In this document: positions 51,424 to 63,900 of the stretch, piece by piece | Position numbering within the stretch: position 1 is the stretch's first letter | Layout: every line of letters begins with the position of its first letter | NCBI GenBank assembly: GCA_903632075.3 | Contig: CAHIKZ030002638.1 | Coordinates: 62,001-126,000, forward strand | Source of the DNA: Acanthosepion pharaonis | Lineage: Eukaryota; Mollusca; Cephalopoda; Sepiida; Sepiidae | Direction of reading: 5' to 3' | Length of the DNA: 64,000 nucleotides | Made by a program: the position numbers and the translations under genes | The notes under the pieces: generated by a model | Databases searched by the model: none | What the model was told of the DNA's origin: nothing | Seen by the model: only the letters and a program-made list of their open reading frames with translations

Positions 51424-52010
51424 TACGTGGTGTTTCACAATTATTGAAACAAAGCAGCGGCCTCTCAGATGGGGAGAACTCAAGGTGTGTGAGGATCTTG
51501 ATGAGGAGGAACAGTGGTTCCAGAAGGATGCTGCTCCTCCTCACATTGCTAATGTTACCATGGCATGCCTCCGTGAAAAGTTTGGGGAGCGTCGAATCAG
51601 CCGCAAAGCTGAAGTGGAATGGGCATCTCACTCTTCTGACCTGAACCCCAACCCAGATTTCTTCCTGTGGGGGTTCCTCAAGGACAATATCTACCAGGGC
51701 AACCCTAACACCATTGCTGCATTGAAGGCAACCATCACTGAGAAGATTCAATCGATCACCCAGGAGGAATGTGCACGCGTTATCAATAACTTTGAATTCA
51801 ACAGTGCCTTCAACTGATCTGCAGACATCTGGAGCATGTACTCTAGGGCTCCTCTTGATATTTTTGGTTCATGTTTGAGACTAAATGGTTTCAGATCCTA
51901 AAATGTTATCCTTTTACCTTCCAATAAATATAATTTCCATTACCCCATCATTTGTGGTTCTTGATTTATGCCCGATCATTTTGTTTCAAAAATTGTGAAA
52001 TACCCTGTAT
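51424..52010 (+). mobile_element. Short Tc1/mariner-type element with terminal inverted repeats
   Basis: The left end TACGTGGTGTTTCACAATTA and TTGAAACAAAG is the inverted repeat of the right end TTTTGTTTCAAAAATTGTGA with AATACCCTGTA, about 30 bp with four to five mismatches. TA at both edges fits the target site of this superfamily. At 587 bp it lacks room for a full transposase; only the C-terminal part is kept. So it is an internally deleted copy. An isolated right end of the same family lies at 53.79-53.82 kb. Confidence 0.85.
51485..51820 (+). pseudogene. Tc1/mariner-type DDE transposase, C-terminal half
   Basis: An open frame of 110 residues ends in a normal stop. It contains WFQKDAAPPHIANVTMACL, where D is the second catalytic aspartate (usual form QDGAPPH), then FGERRISRKAEVEWASHSSD with LNPNPDFFLWGFLKDNIYQG, the region of the third acidic residue and the DFFLWG motif. 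The N-terminal helix-turn-helix and first aspartate were lost in the internal deletion, so it cannot transpose by itself. Codon use is richer in G and C than the surroundings, and the frame is unbroken, suggesting a fairly recent arrival. Confidence 0.85.
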
Positions 52011-52044
52011 GTTCCCAAACAGCCTTGTTACATTAAGACTTTTC

Positions 52045-52612
52045 ACATTATGAAATGGACAAAGTCCGACAATTATTTAAAGACATTTTTATGTTTAACA
52101 TTCTTTTTATTGATACAAGTATTTAAGTAAATGCTCTGTTTATAATAAACAGTATTAAATAACATTTACCGGTCTGAATGTCCGAGAAATTTTCATAGAA
52201 AATATTCGTTCTTTGACAGGATTCGAACCTGCATCCTATACGGAACCGTCTTTAAATAATTGTTGGACTTTGTGCATTTCATAATGTGTGACGTCATTTT
52301 TTACATTTGATACGCTATGAGCCGTTATGAATGTACGTGAGAGATTCATGGAAGATTGAAGTTTATAAGCAGTAAATTCGACCTTGCCAACCGAACGATC
52401 CTTTGTGGCCGAGAGGTAAGGCACGTCAGGCTATATGACGGTTCCGTATAGAATACAGGTTCGAATCCTGTTGAAGGACGAATATTTTCTATGAAAATTT
52501 CTCGGACATTCAAGCCAGTAAATGTTGTTTAATACTGTTTATTAAAAACAGAGCATTTACTTAAATACTTGTATCTATAAAAAGAATGTTAAACATAAAA
52601 AAATGTCTTTAT
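52045..52612. mobile_element. Inverted pair of tRNA-like SINEs (SINE-2), locus 2
   Basis: The right copy (about 52398-52612) has TGTGGCCGAGAGGTAAGGCA, an A-box almost like that of tRNA-Leu or tRNA-Ser. GGTTCGAATCC, a perfect B-box, follows about 45 nt later, matching tRNAs with a long variable arm. Then come TTTTCTATGAAAATTTCTCG, AAACAGAGCATTTACTTAAA and ATAAAAAGAATGTTAAACAT. The left copy (52045-52256) is the reverse complement. Between them, TCTTTAAATAATTGTTGGAC and TTTGTGCATTTCATAATGTG invert the left end again, giving a nested hairpin. Confidence 0.85.
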
Positions 52613-52977
52613 ATACAAAAATACTTTTATACTAATGCAATGCATGCTGGTCAACCCGTTCTTAAATCTTTAAACTGTAATCTGTCTACAACCTCCTCTC
52701 AGAACAAGTATTAAATATGGTTTTCATCGAGTGAAATTAGTAGGTGTTAGCGAGGAACATACCAATTCGAACCCGTTGGACTGGCAATACAGAACTACAA
52801 AGATCTGTACCAAATAACAGAAACCACATAACTAGAGGACTTTCAACAGCAGAGTTAAACAGAGTTAAAATCGATAACACATGAATATCGACCTTTAAAG
52901 GGATTTTTCGGGTTGTACTGTGCTTTTTTGAAGAGACTGAATTGGTAACATCTGATGTCCTAAATACATTGGAATAT
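52613..52977. other. Intergenic, no gene seen
   Basis: Mixed sequence; no repeat or gene recognised. Confidence 0.45.
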
Positions 52978-53060
52978 CTGTCTATATTTCTGAGATGAGG
53001 TATTGTAATTATTTACCCGGTTTATATTGTTCGGATTGTTGTCCTAACTTTTTTGCTATA
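52978..53060 (-). repeat. Fragment of the 107/119 bp unit
   Basis: TCTGTCTATATTTCTGAGAT, TGTTCGGATTGTTGTCCTAA and TTTGCTATATTTATGACA. It precedes the Penelope-like tail as at 32.12 kb. Confidence 0.75.
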
Positions 53061-53328
53061 TTTATGACATACGAAAACATAAGGAATCAGCACATATGTT
53101 ATGCCACAAAAATCTCCTGAGCCGAACAAGCATAGAAATGAATACAATATTCGAACCAGTAATAAGGAGTTCCAGAGAAAAGCAATAATAACAACGAAAA
53201 TTGCAGTATGAGCTCTGGTAAAAAAATATGCAATGATAACAGCAAAAATTGCAACATGAGCACTGGTAAAATATGGTTGCCAAAGATATTAATTTTATAA
53301 GTCCCAGAAATTCATATACAGATGTTCT
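53061..53328 (+). pseudogene. Penelope-like element 3' end, shorter copy
   Basis: Encodes IRKHKESAHMLCHKNLLSRT and SIEMNTIFEPVIRSSREKQ, then the same untranslated tail (GAGCTCTGGTAAAAAAATAT, GCAATGATAACAGCAAAAAT). It is 5'-truncated further than the copy at 32.17 kb and is again followed directly by SINE-1. Confidence 0.6.
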
Positions 53329-53640
53329 TAAGGACACATGGCACAGTGGATAAAGGCGTTAGTTAGATCCAGTGACAGCACCCAAAGAGTTGTGAGTTCA
53401 ATACCTGGTTAAGGCAGTAGAGAACTTGGAGAGAGGAATTAACAGAAGATAACTGATAATTGACATCCATTTGACATGGTACGTGGAACTAGAACAGTCT
53501 ACCCCTTTTCTGGGGTTCAGTTCGACATTCCAAAGAAGAAGACTGGAGCGTACATCGGCCGAAACGTTGAAAGATGAGGACAATAGACTGAATAATGTAA
53601 ATACCTCATCTCAAAAATATAGAGAGATGCTAAAGAAAAA
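53329..53640 (+). mobile_element. tRNA-derived SINE (SINE-1)
   Basis: AAGGACACATGGCACAGTGG, ATAAAGGCGTTAG (A-box), GTTGTGAGTTCAATACCTGG (B-box), GTGGAACTAGAACAGTCTAC, a shortened AAGAAGAAGACTGGAGCG, CGGCCGAAACGTTGAAAGAT and the tail CTCATCTCAAAAATATAGAG. The end repeats the 119 bp unit once. Confidence 0.82.
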
Positions 53641-53694
53641 TAATAATAACAGCAACAAAAAAAATTTGCTATATGAGCTCTAGTAAAAATATGA

Positions 53695-53770
53695 GAACTC
53701 AGACATTAATTCATACGCTGTTGTCAGCGTATGAGTACCAAAAATTCATACGCTGTTGTCAGCTATCATT
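53695..53770. repeat. Short hairpin duplicated in tandem
   Basis: TCATACGCTGTTGTCAGCGT with ATGA forms a 9 bp stem with a TTGT loop. TTCATACGCTGTTGTCAGC is repeated 42 bp further. Nature unknown. Confidence 0.6.
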
Positions 53771-53785
53771 CGGGTTCCTTGTTTT

Positions 53786-53823
53786 GTGCCCGATCATTTT
53801 GTTTCAAAACTTGTGAAACACCC
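53786..53823. mobile_element. Solo right end of the Tc1/mariner-type family
   Basis: CCCGATCATTTTGTTTCAAA, ACTTGTGAAACACCCTGTA closely matches the right end at 51973-52010. No matching left end is seen nearby. Confidence 0.75.
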
Positions 53824-54399
53824 TGTAAATAAAACATTCACTGCACTTTTAAACTATCGTTCTTTTTCAGTTTTCTGGCTTTGTTATTTTTGCGCCATTT
53901 AATTTTCTTTTTTATTTCTTTCGCTTTCTCACACATCAGTAGATCTAAGTAAACCGCCAAAAAAGTCCTTAAAATCATTTGCGTGTCTGGCTTTCAGACG
54001 AGCGCGAACAATAGTTACTCCTATGCATAAAAGACAAATGTGAACAGTTCAAACATTTTACATTTTGCACATCATTCAAATCTCAATATGCTGCAGACAG
54101 TAATCCATATTTACTTTTTATTTCCATATCTTCAGTGGTTTCCAAGTCTAGTGAAACGTAAATAATCAAACAAATGATTGGATTATTTTTTTCATGGACT
54201 GGAGGGACCTTTAACTTCTCAAAGCGTATCAAAGCTGAAACTCTCTTTTTTCTCCCTAGTCACATAAAAATCAATTTTCGAAATAAGACTATTTGCAAAT
54301 AGAAAACCTGGATTCGTGACAATTTTACAGTTTGTTAAAAAGAAAGTTTAGACCCTAAACCTGATAAAAATTTTATTGATACTTTTTATGGCTAATACT
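53824..54399. other. Intergenic, no gene seen
   Basis: Moderately AT-rich, ordinary complexity. No coding motif or repeat recognised. Confidence 0.45.
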
Positions 54400-54895
54400 T
54401 CTAAATTCTAGTCCGTTGCATTTACTTATCTACAAATGCCCTTGGGATCTCCCTGTCGTTTGGATATCGTGAGACACTGGTTGGCAATCAGTCTACTTCG
54501 GATAGAAACGGCAAACTACTGTGGGAAAATCATCTGCCTTACCAGTCATGGATCGAAAGAGCATGTTTCACATGTGACTCTTTAACCGACTGACTGATTA
54601 CCTTGGTTGACAACTAGTCTACTGCAAAAAGAAACGGCTACCTACTGCGGGAACATCTTCTGCCTTGTCAGTCATGGATAAAAAGAAACATGATCGCCAA
54701 AACGTATTTCACATATGGTTCTTTAATTGACTGACTGATCACCATGGGTCATATAGCCTTGGTTGACAACAAGCCTACCACAAAAAGAAACAGTTACCTA
54801 CTGCGGGAACATCTTCTGCCTAGTCAGTCATGGATCGAAAGAGACATGATCGCCAAAGCGTCTATCACGTATGACACATAACTGACTGACTTCTA
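54400..54895 (+). mobile_element. Family A repeat in about three tandem partial copies
   Basis: The first copy has the left landmarks (GTTGCATTTACTTATCTACA, AATGCCCTTGGG). The right half recurs three times: (C/T)CTACTGCGGGAACATCTTC, TGCC(T/A)(T/A)GTCAGTCATGGAT, AAAGA(A/G)ACATGATCGCCAAA and CTGACTGA, near 54520, 54640 and 54800. The unit is about 155-165 bp. So here too a SINE-like tail has begun to repeat. Confidence 0.75.
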
Positions 54896-54956
54896 AGATT
54901 TTACAGTTTATATGATATATGCTTTTTGTATTATGTGATAAGTATTTATGGAGCAT

Positions 54957-57900
54957 CAGTTTTAATTGGTCTTCCAAATTCTCATCTATCAAATGTGTTC
55001 TCAACAAATTCTTGATTTGTGTAATGTACGAGAATGTGGATCCACAACTGTTATTTTGAGAAAAAACATTTATGTGTTCTCAACAAAACCAGTTTTAATT
55101 GGTCTTCACAAATTCATTCATCTATCAAATCATCTATGTTTCAACAAATTCTTGATTTGTGTAATGTACGAGAATGTGGATTCACAACTGTATGTTGAAG
55201 AAAAACATTTATTGAAAACCAGTTTTAATTGGTCTTCCAAATTCTCATCTATCAAATGTGTTCTCAACAAATTCTTGATTTGTGCAATGTACGAGAATGT
55301 GGATTCACAACTGTATGTTGAAGAAAAACATTTATTGAAACCAGTTTTAATTGGTCTTCCAAATTCTCATCTATCAAATGTGTTCTCAACAAATTCTTGA
55401 TTTGTGTAATGTGCGAGAATGTGGATTCACAACTGTATGTTGAAGAAAAACATTTATTGAAAACCAGTTTTAATTGGTCTTCCAAATTCTCATCTATCAA
55501 ATGTGTTCTCAACAAATTCTTGATTTGTGTAATGTACGAGAATGTGGATTCACAACTGTATGTTGAAGAAAACATTTATTGAAAACCAGTTTTAATTGGT
55601 CTTCCAAATTCTCATCTATCAAATGTGTTCTCAACAAATTCTTGATTTGTGTAATGTACGAGAATGTGGATTCACAACTGTATGTTGAAGAAAAACATTT
55701 ATTGAAAACCAGTTTTAATTGGTCTTCCAAATTCTCATCTATCAAATGTGTTCTCAACAAATTCTTGATTTGTGTAATGTACGAGAATGTGGATTCACAA
55801 CTGTATGTTGAAGAAAACATTTATTGAAAACCAGTTTTAATTGGTCTTCCAAATTCTCATCTATCAAATGTGTTCTCAACAAATTCTTGATTTGTGTAAT
55901 GTACGAGAATGTGGATTCACAACTGTATGTTGAAAAAAAACATTTATTGAAAACCAGTTTTAATTGGTCTTCCAAATTCTCATCTATCAAATGTGTTCTC
56001 AACAAATTCTTGATTTTGTAATGTACGAGAATGTGGATTCACAACTGTATGTTGAAGAAAAACATTTATTTGAAAACCAGTTTTAATTGTGTTATGTTCT
56101 CAACAAATTCTCATCTATAAAAAAAAATTTCTCAACTGTATGTTGAAGAAAAACATTTATTGAAAACCAGTTTAATTGGTCTTCCAAATGTATTTCTCAA
56201 AAATTGTATGTTGAAGAAAAACATTTATTGAAAACCAGTTTTAATTGGAAATTCTTCCAAATTCTCAAAAGAAAAAATGTGTTTGAAAATTTCTTTTTAA
56301 TTGGTCTTCCAAATTCTCATCTATCAAATGTGAACAAATTCTTGATTTGTGTGTAATAGAGAATGTGGATTCACAACTGAAGAAAAACATTTATTGAAAC
56401 CAGTTTTTTAATTCTTCAAATTCTCATCTATCAAATGTGTTCTCAAATTCTAATCAAACTGTATGTTGAAGAAAAACATTTATTGAAAACAAATTTCTTC
56501 CAAATTTCATCTATCAATGTCAACAAATTCTTGATTTGTGTAATGAGAATGTGGATTCACAACTGTATGTTGAAGAAAACATTTATTGAAAACCAGTTTT
56601 AATTGGTCTTCCAAATTCTCATCTATCAAATGTGTTCTCAACTGTATGTTGAAGAAAAAATTTCTTGATTTGTATCAAATGTACGAGAATGATTTGGATT
56701 CACAACTGTATGTTGAAGAAAAACATTTTTATTGAAAACCAGTTTTAATTGGTCTTCCAAAATTCTCATCTATCAAATGTGTTCTCAACAAATTCTTGAT
56801 TTGTGTAAAGTACGAGAATGTGGATTCACAACTGTATGTTGAAGAAAACATTTATTGAAAACCAGTTTTAATTGGTCTTTCCAAATTCTCATCTATCAAA
56901 TGTGTTCTCAACAAATTCTTGATTTGTGTAATGTATTGAGAATGTGGATTCACAACTGTATGTTGAAGAAAAACATTTATTGAAAACCAGTTTTAATTCA
57001 CAACTGTTCCAAATTCTCATCTATCAAATGTGTTTCTCAACAAATTCTTGATTTGTGTAATGTACGAGAATGTGGATTCACAACTGTATGTTGAAGAAAA
57101 ACATTTATTGAAAACCAGTTTTAATTGGTCTTCCAAATTCTCATCTATCAAATGTGTTCTCAACAAATTCTTGATTTGTGTAAATGTACGAGAATGTGGA
57201 TTGATGTTGAAAAAACATTTATTGAAAACCAGTTTTAATTGGTCTTCAAATTCTCATCTATCAAATGTGTTCTCAACAAATTCTTGATTTGTGTAATGTA
57301 CGAAATGTGGATTCACAACTGTATGTTGAAAAAACATTTATTGAAAACCAGTTTTAATTGGTCTTCCAAATTCTCATCTATCAAATGTGTTCTCAAACAA
57401 ATTCTTGATTTGTATTAATGAAGAAAATTCACAACGAATGTGTATGTTGAAGAAAAAACATTTATTGAAAACCAGTTTTAATTGGTCTTCCAAATTCTCA
57501 TCTATCAAATGTGTTCTCAACAAATTCTTGATTTGTGTAATGTACGAGAATGTGGATTCACAACAGCAAATGTTGAAGAAAAACATTTATTGAAAACCAG
57601 TTTTAATTGGTCTTCCAAATTCTCATCTATCAAATGTGTTCTCAACAAATTCTTGATTTGTGTAATGTACGAGAATGTGGATTCACAACTGTATGTTGAA
57701 GAAAAACATTTATTGAAAACCAGTTTTAATTGGTCTTCCAAATTCTCATCTATCAAATGTGTTCTCAACAAATTCTTGATTTGTGTACGAAAAATTCACA
57801 ACTGTATGTTGAAAAACATTTGAGAACCAAATTGGTCTTCCAAATTCTCATCTATCGAGATTTGTGTAAAGTACGAGAATAATGGATTCACAACCGTATG

Positions 57901-60900
57901 TTGAAGAAAAACATTTATTGAAAACCAGTTTTAATTGGTCTTCCAAATTCTCATCTATCAAAACATTTCTCAACAAATTCTTGATTTGTGTAATGTACGA
58001 AAATGTGGATTCACAACTGTATGTTGAAGAAAAACATTTATTGTTTAAAACCATCTATTGTGTTCTTCAAATTCTCATCTATTGAAAACCAGTTTCAAAT
58101 GTGTTCTCAACAAATTCTTGATTTGTGTAAAGTACGAGAATGTGGATTCACAACTGTATGTTGAAGAAAAACATTTATTGAAAACCAGTTTTAATTGGTC
58201 TTCCAAATTCTCATCTATCAAATGTGTGTTCTCAACAAATTCTTGATTTGTGTAATGTACGAGAATGTGGATTCACAACTGTATGTTGAAGAAAAACATT
58301 TATTGAAAACCAGTTTTAATTGGTCTTCCAAATTCTCATCTATCAAATGTGTTCTCAACAAATTCTTGATTTTGTGTAATGTACGAATGTGGATTCCACA
58401 ACTGTATGTTGAAGAAAAACATTTATTGAAAACCAGTTTTAATTGGTCTTCCAAATTCTCATCTATCAAATGTGTTCTCAACAAATTCTTGATTTGTGTA
58501 ATGTACGAGAATGTGATCCACAACTGTATGTTGAAGAAAAACATTTATTGAAAACCAGTTTTTAATTGGTCTTCCAAATTTCATCTATCAAATGTGTTCT
58601 CAACAAATTCTTGATTTTGTGTAATGTGGATTCACAACTGAATGTTGGATTTATTGAAAACCAGTTTTAATTGGTCTTCAAATTCTCATCTATCAAATGT
58701 TGAAGAAAAACATTCACAATTGAAAACCATTTATTGAGAACCAGTTTTAATTGGTCTTCCAAATTCATTCATCTATCAAATGTGTTCTCAACAAATTCTT
58801 GATTTGTGTAATGGTATTCTCATCTATCAGAATGTGGATTCACAACTGTATGTTGAAGAAAAACATTTATTGAAAACCAGTTTTAATTGGTCTTCAAATT
58901 CTCATCTATCAAATGTGTTCTCAACAAATTCTTGATTTCACAACTGTATGTTGAAAAAACGAGAAATTGGATTCTCACAACTGTATGTTGAAGAAAAACA
59001 TTTATTGAAAACCAGTTTTTAATTGGTCTTCCAAATTCTCATCTATCAAATGTGTTCTCAACAAATTCTTGAACCGAGAAATGTGGATTCACAACTGTAT
59101 GTTGAAGAAAAACATTTATTGAAAACCAGTTTTAATTGGTCTTCCAAATTCTCATCTATCAAATGTGTTCTCAACAAATTCTTGATTTGTGTAAATGTAC
59201 GAGAATGTGGATTCAACTGTATGTTGAAGAAAAACATTTATTGAAAACCAGTTTTAATTGGTCTTCCAAATTCTCATCTATCAAATGTGTTCTCAACAAA
59301 TTCTTGATTTGTGTAAAGATTACTGTGTTGTTGAGAATGTGAAACCACAACTGTATGTTGAAGAAAAACATTTATTGAAAACCAGTTTTAATTGGTCTTC
59401 CAAATTCTTGAAGAAAATCTATCAAATGTGTTCTCAACAAATTCTTGATTTGTGTAATGTACGAAATGTGGATTCACAACTGTATGTTGTTGAAGAAAAC
59501 CAGTTTTAATTGGTCTTCCAAATTCTCATCTATCAAATGTGTTCTCAACAAATTCTTGGTCTTACGAGAAATTCACAACTCATTTGAAAAAACATTTATT
59601 GAAAACCAGTTTTAATTGGTCTTCCAAATTCTCATCTATCAAATGTGTTCTCAACAAATTCTTGATTTGTGTAATGAACGAGAATGTGGATTCACTTTGT
59701 ATGTTGAAGAAAACATTTATTGAAAACCAGTTTTAATTGGTCTTCCAAATTCTCATCTATCAAATGTGTTCTCAACAAATTCTTGATTTGTGTAAAGTAC
59801 GAGAATGTGGATTCACAACTGTATGTTGAAGAAAAACATTTATTGAAACCAGTTTTAATTGGTCTTCCAAATTCTCATCTATCAAATGTGTTCTCAACAA
59901 ATTCTTGATTTTGTAAAGTACGAGAATGTGGATTCACAACTGTATGTTGAAGAAAAACATTTATTGAAAACCAGTTTTAATTGGTCTTCCAAATTCTCAT
60001 CTATCAAATGTATTTTCAACAAATTCTTGATTTGTGTTGTACGAGAATGTGGATCCACAACTGTATGTTGAAGAAAAAACATTTATTGAAAACCAGTTTT
60101 AATTGGTCTTCCAAATTCTCATCTATCAAATGTGTTCTCAACAAATTCTTGAGAATGTAAAGAGAATGTGGATTCACAACTGTATGTTGAAGAAAAACAT
60201 TTATTGAAACCAGTTTTAATTGGTCTTCAAATTCTCATCTATCAAATGTGTTCTCAACAAATTCTTGATTTGTGTAATGTACGAGAATGTGGATTCACAA
60301 CTGTATGTTGAAGAAAAACATTTATTGAAAACCAGTTTAATTGGTCTTTGAAATTCTCATCTATCAAATGTGTTCTCAACAAATTCTTGATTTGTGTAAT
60401 GTAATGTTCATTTATTGAGAATGTGGATTCGACAACTGTATGTTGAAGAAAAACATTTATTGAAAACCAGTTTTAATTGGTCTTCCAAATTCTCATCTAT
60501 CAAATGTGTTCTCAACAAATTCTTGATTTGTGTAATGTACGAGAATGTGGATTCACAACTGTATGTTGAAGAAAGAAAAACATTTATTGAAAACCAGTTT
60601 TAATTGGTCTTCCAAATTCTCATCCTAAATTCTCATCTATCAAATGTGTTCTCATTTATTGAAAACCAAATTCAAATTTCATCTTTGTGTTCTCAACAAA
60701 TTCTTGAGTTGTGTAATGTAAGAATGTGGATTCACAACTGTATGTTGAAGAAAACATTTATTGAAAACCAGTTTTAATTGGTCTTCCAAATTCTCATCTA
60801 TCAAATGTGTTCTCAACAAATTCTTGATTTTTAATGTACGAGAATGTGTCCACAACGAGAAGAAAAACATTTATTGAAAACAGTTTTATCTTGAATTCTC

Positions 60901-63900
60901 ATCTAAAAATGTTTTATTGAAAAATTCCATTTTTTAATTGGTGGATTCCAAATTCTCATCTAGTTTCAATTGGTCTTGTTCTCTATCAAACATGTGTTTC
61001 AACAAATTCTTGATTTGTGTAATGTACGAGAATGTGGATTCACAACTGTATGTTGAAAAAAACATTTATTTGAAAACCAGTTTTAATTGGTCTTCCAAAT
61101 TCTCATCTATCAAATGTGTTCTCAACAAATTCTTGATTTGTGTAATGTGCGAGAATGTGGATTCACAACTGTATGTTGAAAAACATTTATTGAAAACCAG
61201 TTTTTAATTGGTCTTCCAAATTCTCATCTATCAAATGTGTTCTCAACAAATTCTTGATTTGTGTAATGTGCGAGAATGTGGATTCACAACTGTATGTTGA
61301 AGAAAAACATTTATTGAAAACCAGTTTTAATTGGTCTTCCAAATTCTCATCTATCAAATGTGTTCTCAACAAATTCTTGATTTGTGTAATGTACGAGAAT
61401 GTGGATTCACAACTGTATGTTGAAGAAAAACATTTATTGAAAACCAGTTTTAATTGGTCTTCCAAATTCTCATCTATCAAATGTGTTCTCAACAAATTCT
61501 TGATTTGTGAAATGTACGAGAATGGTGGAACATTTTCAACAAACTGTATGTTGAAGAGAAAACATTTATTGAAAACCAGTTTTAATTGGTCTTCCAAATT
61601 CTCATCTATCAAATGTGTTCTCAACAAATTCTTGATTTTGTGTAATGTACGAGAATGTGGATTCACAACTGTATGTTGAAGAAAACATTTTTGAAAACCA
61701 GTTTTAATTGGTCTTCCAAATTCTCATCTATCAAAGAAAAATTCTTGATTTGTTATTGAAATTCCAACTGTATTTGAAAAAAAACATTTATTGAAAACCA
61801 GTTTTAATTGGTCTTCCAAATTCTCATCTATCAAATGTGTTCTCAACAAATTCTTGATTTGTGTTTGAGAATGTGGATTGTTTATTTGTGAAAATGAGAT
61901 TGGTCTTCAAATTCTCATCTATCAAATGTATTTCTCAACAAATTCTTGATTGTTGATGTGGAAAACATTTATTGAAAAAAACCAGTTTTAATTGGTCTTC
62001 CAAATTCTCATCTATCAAATGTGTTCTCAACAAATTCTTGATTTGTGTAATGTGTACGAGAATGGATTCACAACTGTATGTTGAATTTCCAAAAAAACAT
62101 TTATTGAAAAACCAGTTTTAATTGGTCTTCCAAATTCTCATCTATCAAATGTGTGTTCTCAACAAATTCTTGATTTGTGTAATGTACGAGAATGTGGATT
62201 CACAAATTCTCTGTATGTTGAAGAAAAACATTTATTGAAGAAAAACCAGTTTTAATTGGTCTTCCAAATTCTCATCTATCAAATGTGTTCTCAACAAATT
62301 CTTGATTTGTGTAATGTACGAGAATGTGGATTCACAACTGTATGTTGAAGAAAAACATTTATTGAAAAACCAGTTTTAATTGGTCTTCCAAATTCTCATC
62401 TATCAAATGTGTTCTCAACAAATTCTTGATTTGTGTAATGTTGGATTCACAACTCTATGTTGAAGAAAAACATTTATTGAAAACCAGTTTTAATTGGTCT
62501 TCCAAATTCTCATCTATCAAATGTGTTCTCAACAAATTCTTGAGTTGTGTAATGTACGAGAATGTGGATCCACAACTGTATGTTGAAGAAAAACATTTAT
62601 TGAAAACCAGTTTTAATTGGTCTTCCAAATTCTCATCTATCAAATGTGTTCTCAACAAATTCTTGATTTGTGTAATGTACGAGAATGTGGATTCACAAAC
62701 TGTATGTTGAAGAAAAACATTTATTGAAAACCAGTTTTAATTGGTCTTCCAAATTCTCATCTATCAAATGTGTTCTCAACAAATTCTTGATTTGTGTAAA
62801 GTACGAGAATGTGGATTCACAACTGTATGTTGAAGAAAAACATTTATTGAAAACCAGTTTTAATTGGTCTTCCAAATTCTCATCTATCAAATGTGTTCTC
62901 AACAAATTCTTGATTTGTGTAATGTACGAGAATGTGGATTCACAACTGTATGTTGAAGAAAAACATTTATTGAAAACCAGTTTTAATTGGTCTTCCAAAT
63001 TCTCATCTATCAAATGTGTTCTCAACAAATTCTTGATTTGTGTAATGTACGAAATGTGGATTCCACAACTGTATGTTGAAGAAAAACATTTATTGAAAAC
63101 CAGTTTTAATTGGTCTTCCAAATTCTCATCTATCAAATGTGTTCTCAACAAATTCTTGATTTGTGTAATGTACGAGAATGTGGATTCACAACTGTATGTT
63201 GAAAAACATTTATTGAAAACCAGTTTTAATTGGTCTTCCAAATTCTCATCTATCAAATGTGTTCTCAACAAATTCTTGATTTTGTGTAATGTACGAGAAT
63301 GTGGATTCACAACTGTATGTTGAAGAAAAACATTTATTGAAAACCAGTTTTTAATTGGTCTTCCAAATTCTCATCTATCAAATGTGTTCTCAACAAATTC
63401 TTGATTTGTGTAATGTACGAGAATGTGGATTCACAACTGTATGTTGAAGAAAAACATTTATTGAAAAACCAGTTTTAATTGGTCTTCCAAATTCTCATCT
63501 ATCAAATGTGTTCTCAACAAATTCTTGTTTATGTAATGTACGAGAATGTGGATTCACAACTGTATGTTGAAGAAAAAACATTTATTGAAAACCAGTTTTA
63601 ATTGGTCTTCCAAAATTCTCATCTATCAAATGTGTTCTCAATGTGGATTCAAAATTCTTGAAGAAAACATTTATTGAAAACCAGTTTAATTCGTCTTCCA
63701 AATTCTCATCTATCAAATGTGTTCTCAACAAACTGTATGTTGAAGAAAAAACAATTTATTGAAGAAAAACATTTATTGAAAACCAGTTTTTTTTAATTGG
63801 TCTTCCAAATTTCTCATCTATCAAATGTGTTCTCAACAAATTCTTGATTTGTGTAATGTACGAGAATGGATTCACAACTGTATGTTGAAGAAAAACATTT

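Noticed and set aside
52398..52480. Functional tRNA-Leu or tRNA-Ser gene
   Set aside because: Boxes are good, but no closed acceptor and anticodon stems can be drawn, and the sequence continues into a SINE body that also occurs at 16.5 kb.
62685..63323. Open frames of 212 (plus) and 205 (minus) residues with repeated motifs
   Set aside because: Both strands are open because the 123 bp satellite period is a multiple of three. The frames are lost wherever a unit has an indel.
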